This document shows, piece after piece, positions 61,726 to 64,000 of a stretch of 64,000 bases of DNA (position 1 is its first letter; each line of letters begins with the position of its first letter). Under the pieces are notes generated by a model. That model was given only the letters and a program-made list of their open reading frames with translations. It searched no databases and was not told the DNA's origin. The stretch is from CALGLS01 sp965222105 (GTDB taxonomy: Bacteria; Bacteroidota; Bacteroidia; Chitinophagales; Saprospiraceae), in NCBI GenBank assembly GCA_965222105.1, contig CBDCTQ010000062.1, forward strand, positions 248,001 to 312,000. The letters run 5' to 3'. Both the position numbers and the translations under genes were made by a program.

Positions 61726-62949
61726 ATGGCCAACAAAAGACTCATCTACCTCGACAACAACGCCACTACCCCCACCGACCCCCGGGTGGTGGACACCATG
61801 TTGCCCTTTTTCAGCCAACATCCCGGCAATGCCGCCAGCCGCAACCACCCCTTTGGCTGGGTGGCCGAAGAGGCTGTCGACTACGCCCGCGACCAAATCG
61901 CCAACCTGATAGGTGTAGATGGCAAGGAGATCATATTTACCTCTGGCGCCACTGAATCCGACAACCTGGCCATCAAAGGCGTCTTTGAGATGTATGCCCG
62001 CAAAGGCAATCACGTCATCACCCTAAAAACGGAACACAAAGCCGTACTCGATTCCTGCAAAAAAGTGGAAAAAATGGGCGGCGAAGTGACCTACCTGGAC
62101 GTCGACGGCCAGGGCCTGGTCAACCTCGCCGCACTGGAAGCCGCCATCAAAGACAATACGATCCTGATCTCCATCATGTGGGCCAACAACGAAACAGGGG
62201 TGATCCAGCCCATGGCGGAAATCGGTAAGATTTGCGCCAAGCACGGCGTGCTGCTGATGAGTGACGCCACCCAGGCAGTGGGCAAAATACCGGTCAACCC
62301 CAAAGAAGTGGGTGTCCACCTGATGGCGTTCAGCGCCCACAAAATGTACGGCCCCAAAGGCGTGGGAGCCCTGTTTGTGAACCGAAAAAATCCCCGCGTG
62401 AAAGTCACCGCTCAGATCGACGGCGGCGGCCACGAACGCGGCATGCGCTCCGGCACCCTCAACGTGCCCGGCATCGTGGGCTTCGGCAAAGCAGCCGAGC
62501 TGGCTAAAAAAGAAATGGCGGGAGAGGCAGAACGGCTGTCGAAATTACGAGACAAGCTCGAAACCGCCCTCCTCAACAATATGGAAGAGGTATACATCAA
62601 CGGCAGCGCCCAACACCGGATGCCACATGTGACCAACCTGTCGTTCAAACACGTAGAAGGAGAAGGGCTGATGATGACCTTCAATCAGGAAATCGGCGTT
62701 TCTTCGGGATCGGCCTGCACTTCCGCATCGCTCGAACCGTCTTATGTGCTGGTGGCACTGGGACTGGGCGACGATCTGGCTCACTCCTCCATCCGGTTTA
62801 GCCTGGGACGATTCACTACCGACGAGGACATCGACTACGCAATAGAAGCAGTGACCAACGGTGTACAACATATGCGCGACCTCAGCCCCATCTGGGAAAT
62901 GTATAAGGAAGGGGTGGATTTGGAGAATATTGAGTGGACTGCGCATTAG
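61726..62949 (+). CDS. iscS: Cysteine desulfurase
   Basis: 407 residues. It converts cysteine to alanine and passes sulfur to the IscU scaffold. The pyridoxal phosphate lysine is in MAFSAHKMYGPKGVGALFVN; the active-site loop SSGSACTSASLEP bears the catalytic Cys. The N-terminal YLDNNATTPTDPRVVDTMLP and FTSGATESDNLAIKGVFEM are typical. It precedes iscU in the same direction; the 182-bp gap holds a short tandem repeat. A palindrome lies in the promoter. Confidence 0.95.
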   Translation: MANKRLIYLDNNATTPTDPRVVDTMLPFFSQHPGNAASRNHPFGWVAEEAVDYARDQIANLIGVDGKEIIFTSGATESDNLAIKGVFEMYARKGNHVITLKTEHKAVLDSCKKVEKMGGEVTYLDVDGQGLVNLAALEAAIKDNTILISIMWANNETGVIQPMAEIGKICAKHGVLLMSDATQAVGKIPVNPKEVGVHLMAFSAHKMYGPKGVGALFVNRKNPRVKVTAQIDGGGHERGMRSGTLNVPGIVGFGKAAELAKKEMAGEAERLSKLRDKLETALLNNMEEVYINGSAQHRMPHVTNLSFKHVEGEGLMMTFNQEIGVSSGSACTSASLEPSYVLVALGLGDDLAHSSIRFSLGRFTTDEDIDYAIEAVTNGVQHMRDLSPIWEMYKEGVDLENIEWTAH

Positions 62950-62950
62950 G

Positions 62951-63026
62951 ATTGGTTGATTTGCTAATTTGCTGATGATTGATTTGCTAATTTGCTGATG
63001 TTTGATTTGCTAATTTGCTGATGTTT
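62951..63026. repeat. Three tandem copies of a 24-26 bp unit between iscS and iscU
   Basis: TTGATTTGCTAATTTGCTGATG occurs three times head to tail. The same wording appears reversed near 22628-22648 and, changed, near 59518-59545. Confidence 0.75.
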
Positions 63027-63131
63027 TAAGGCTGGTTTCGGCTAGGTTCCACCAGCGGGAGGGAGTTGGTTGAGCAAAGGCAGCGGGCAGAGAATTGACA
63101 GAATCAAAAAATAATATTAAAAAGCATAAAA

Positions 63132-63515
63132 ATGGCCTATTCAGAAAAAGTATTGAATCATTTCAAAAACCCCAAAAATGTGGGGACGCTCGACAAAAGC
63201 AAAAAGAACGTAGGTACCGGCCTGGTAGGTGCCCCCGAATGCGGTGATGTGATGCGCCTCCAGATAGAAGTGGACGAGGAAAGCGGTGTTATCAAAGACG
63301 CCAAATTCAAGACCTTTGGTTGTGGCTCTGCCATCGCCTCTTCATCCCTGGCCACCGAATGGCTTAAAGGCAAATCGATCGACGAAGCCCTGGCCATCGA
63401 CAATATGGAGATCGTGGAAGAGCTGGCGCTGCCACCGGTGAAGATCCATTGCTCGGTGCTGGCCGAGGATGCCATTAAGAGCGCGATTAAAGATTATCAG
63501 GATAAGAATTTGTAG
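63132..63515 (+). CDS. iscU: Iron-sulfur cluster assembly scaffold IscU
   Basis: 127 residues, normal length. Three cluster-binding cysteines are visible: VGAPECGDVMRLQIE, FKTFGCGSAIASSSLAT and LPPVKIHCSVLAEDAI. The aspartate after the first Cys (ECGD) and the LPPVK chaperone-binding motif are present. It receives sulfur from IscS and builds 2Fe-2S clusters. It is downstream of iscS and probably co-transcribed. No hscA, hscB or fdx gene is seen after it in the window. Confidence 0.95.
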   Translation: MAYSEKVLNHFKNPKNVGTLDKSKKNVGTGLVGAPECGDVMRLQIEVDEESGVIKDAKFKTFGCGSAIASSSLATEWLKGKSIDEALAIDNMEIVEELALPPVKIHCSVLAEDAIKSAIKDYQDKNL

Positions 63516-63952
63516 GGAGGTTTGGTTGTTTGTGGCCCATGTAGGACTGTCGCCTACATAGCAGGCGTGAAGGCGTAGCGCCAGCAAAGTCCCCCGAATC
63601 GAGTTCGGGGCAGGTTTTCACGGTTGTCCGATGAGGGTTCCTCTTGTTATAAGTTTCGTGTTTTTCATGCCACAACTTTACTTCATACGCTTATTATTAG
63701 GCCGTATGTTACCTTTCAAAAGCCTATGACATAATTAAGTCTTTTTTCGGTGATGCCTCCGGCGGGGTACTTTTTCAGTCGAAAAAAAGTACCCAAAATT
63801 CTAGGCAAAACAAAGGCTATCCCACGCAGGCCGTCACCCGCACCCACATGTTTTGCCATTCCCAGCGCGCCGATACGTACCATTACGTACTAAACATAAA
63901 CCACGAAACTAATATCTAGTATGTTTGCGATAATAATAAAATTTAAAAAACC
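63516..63952. other. Intergenic region with inverted repeat and TATGTTTG element
   Basis: GGGTACTTTTT-type arms with AAAAAGTACCC (about 63755-63793) form a hairpin. A TATGTTTG at 63920-63927 may be a -7 element for the frame that starts at 63953. No gene is seen otherwise. Confidence 0.45.
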
Positions 63953-64000
63953 ATGCTTTTTGTAGCTGATAGTGCAAAAAATAAAATAACTGAGATCAAA
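63953..64000 (+). CDS. Possible start of a gene cut by the window edge
   Basis: ATG at 63953 opens a frame with no stop to the end of the window (MLFVADSAKNKITEIK, 16 residues). A TATGTTTG element lies 25 bp upstream. Nothing can be said on function. Confidence 0.35.
   Translation, partial: MLFVADSAKNKITEIK

Overview
The window looks like a chromosomal segment from a Bacteroidota bacterium of the Saprospirales/Lewinella type. Evidence: large secreted proteins ending in type IX secretion (T9SS) sorting domains, HYR/SprB-like adhesin repeats, DUF11/SdrD-like and GEVED domains, many lipoproteins, weak Shine-Dalgarno signals, and promoters of the Bacteroidota form TTG-N(19-20)-TAnnTTTG. No rRNA, tRNA or CRISPR array was seen.

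Layout. 1-615: truncated TMTC-like membrane protein. 895-2858: two-gene unit of a tandem-OmpA protein and a membrane-anchored coiled-coil/HhH protein; a paralogous copy sits at 15122-17115. 4022-9052: giant HYR-repeat adhesin broken by two mutually compensating frameshifts. 10305-14850: compact operon guaA - periplasmic-binding-like lipoprotein - DUF4846 lipoprotein - trmH. 17530-22425: secreted S28/S37-type peptidase, S41 processing protease, Lrp/AsnC regulator, M50-like protease with a TPR-like tail. 22744-30149: DUF11/SdrD surface protein, two lipoproteins, AAA/PD-(D/E)XK protein. 30365-32955: perR-katG peroxide defence operon with a candidate PerR operator. 33141-37113: ECF sigma factor and UvrA.

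37114-45800 is an AT-rich accessory island. It holds an orphan signal peptide, two T9SS-exported proteins, an AraC-type regulator, an ISNCY-like transposase gene split by an IS66-family element (perfect 8-bp target duplication, frame exactly restorable), and an apparently complete group II intron without a reverse transcriptase. The intron has a textbook 34-nt domain V.

45868-63515: outer-membrane-like lipoprotein, two divergent di-heme cytochrome c peroxidases, a secreted glycosidase-like protein with three GEVED domains, MopE-like lipoprotein, saccharopine-dehydrogenase-family enzyme, TPR protein, MeaB GTPase, a large lipoprotein, then iscS-iscU. A palindrome overlaps the likely transcription start of iscS.

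Intergenic regions are rich in repeats: nested palindromes, a 13-unit tandem array (17143-17473), a dispersed family headed by AAGTAAAGCTCAAAA, and two palindromic cassettes each flanked by about 33-bp direct repeats. The strongest leads are the ORF-less group II intron, the duplicated OmpA+HhH unit, the nested insertion elements and the frameshifted adhesin.
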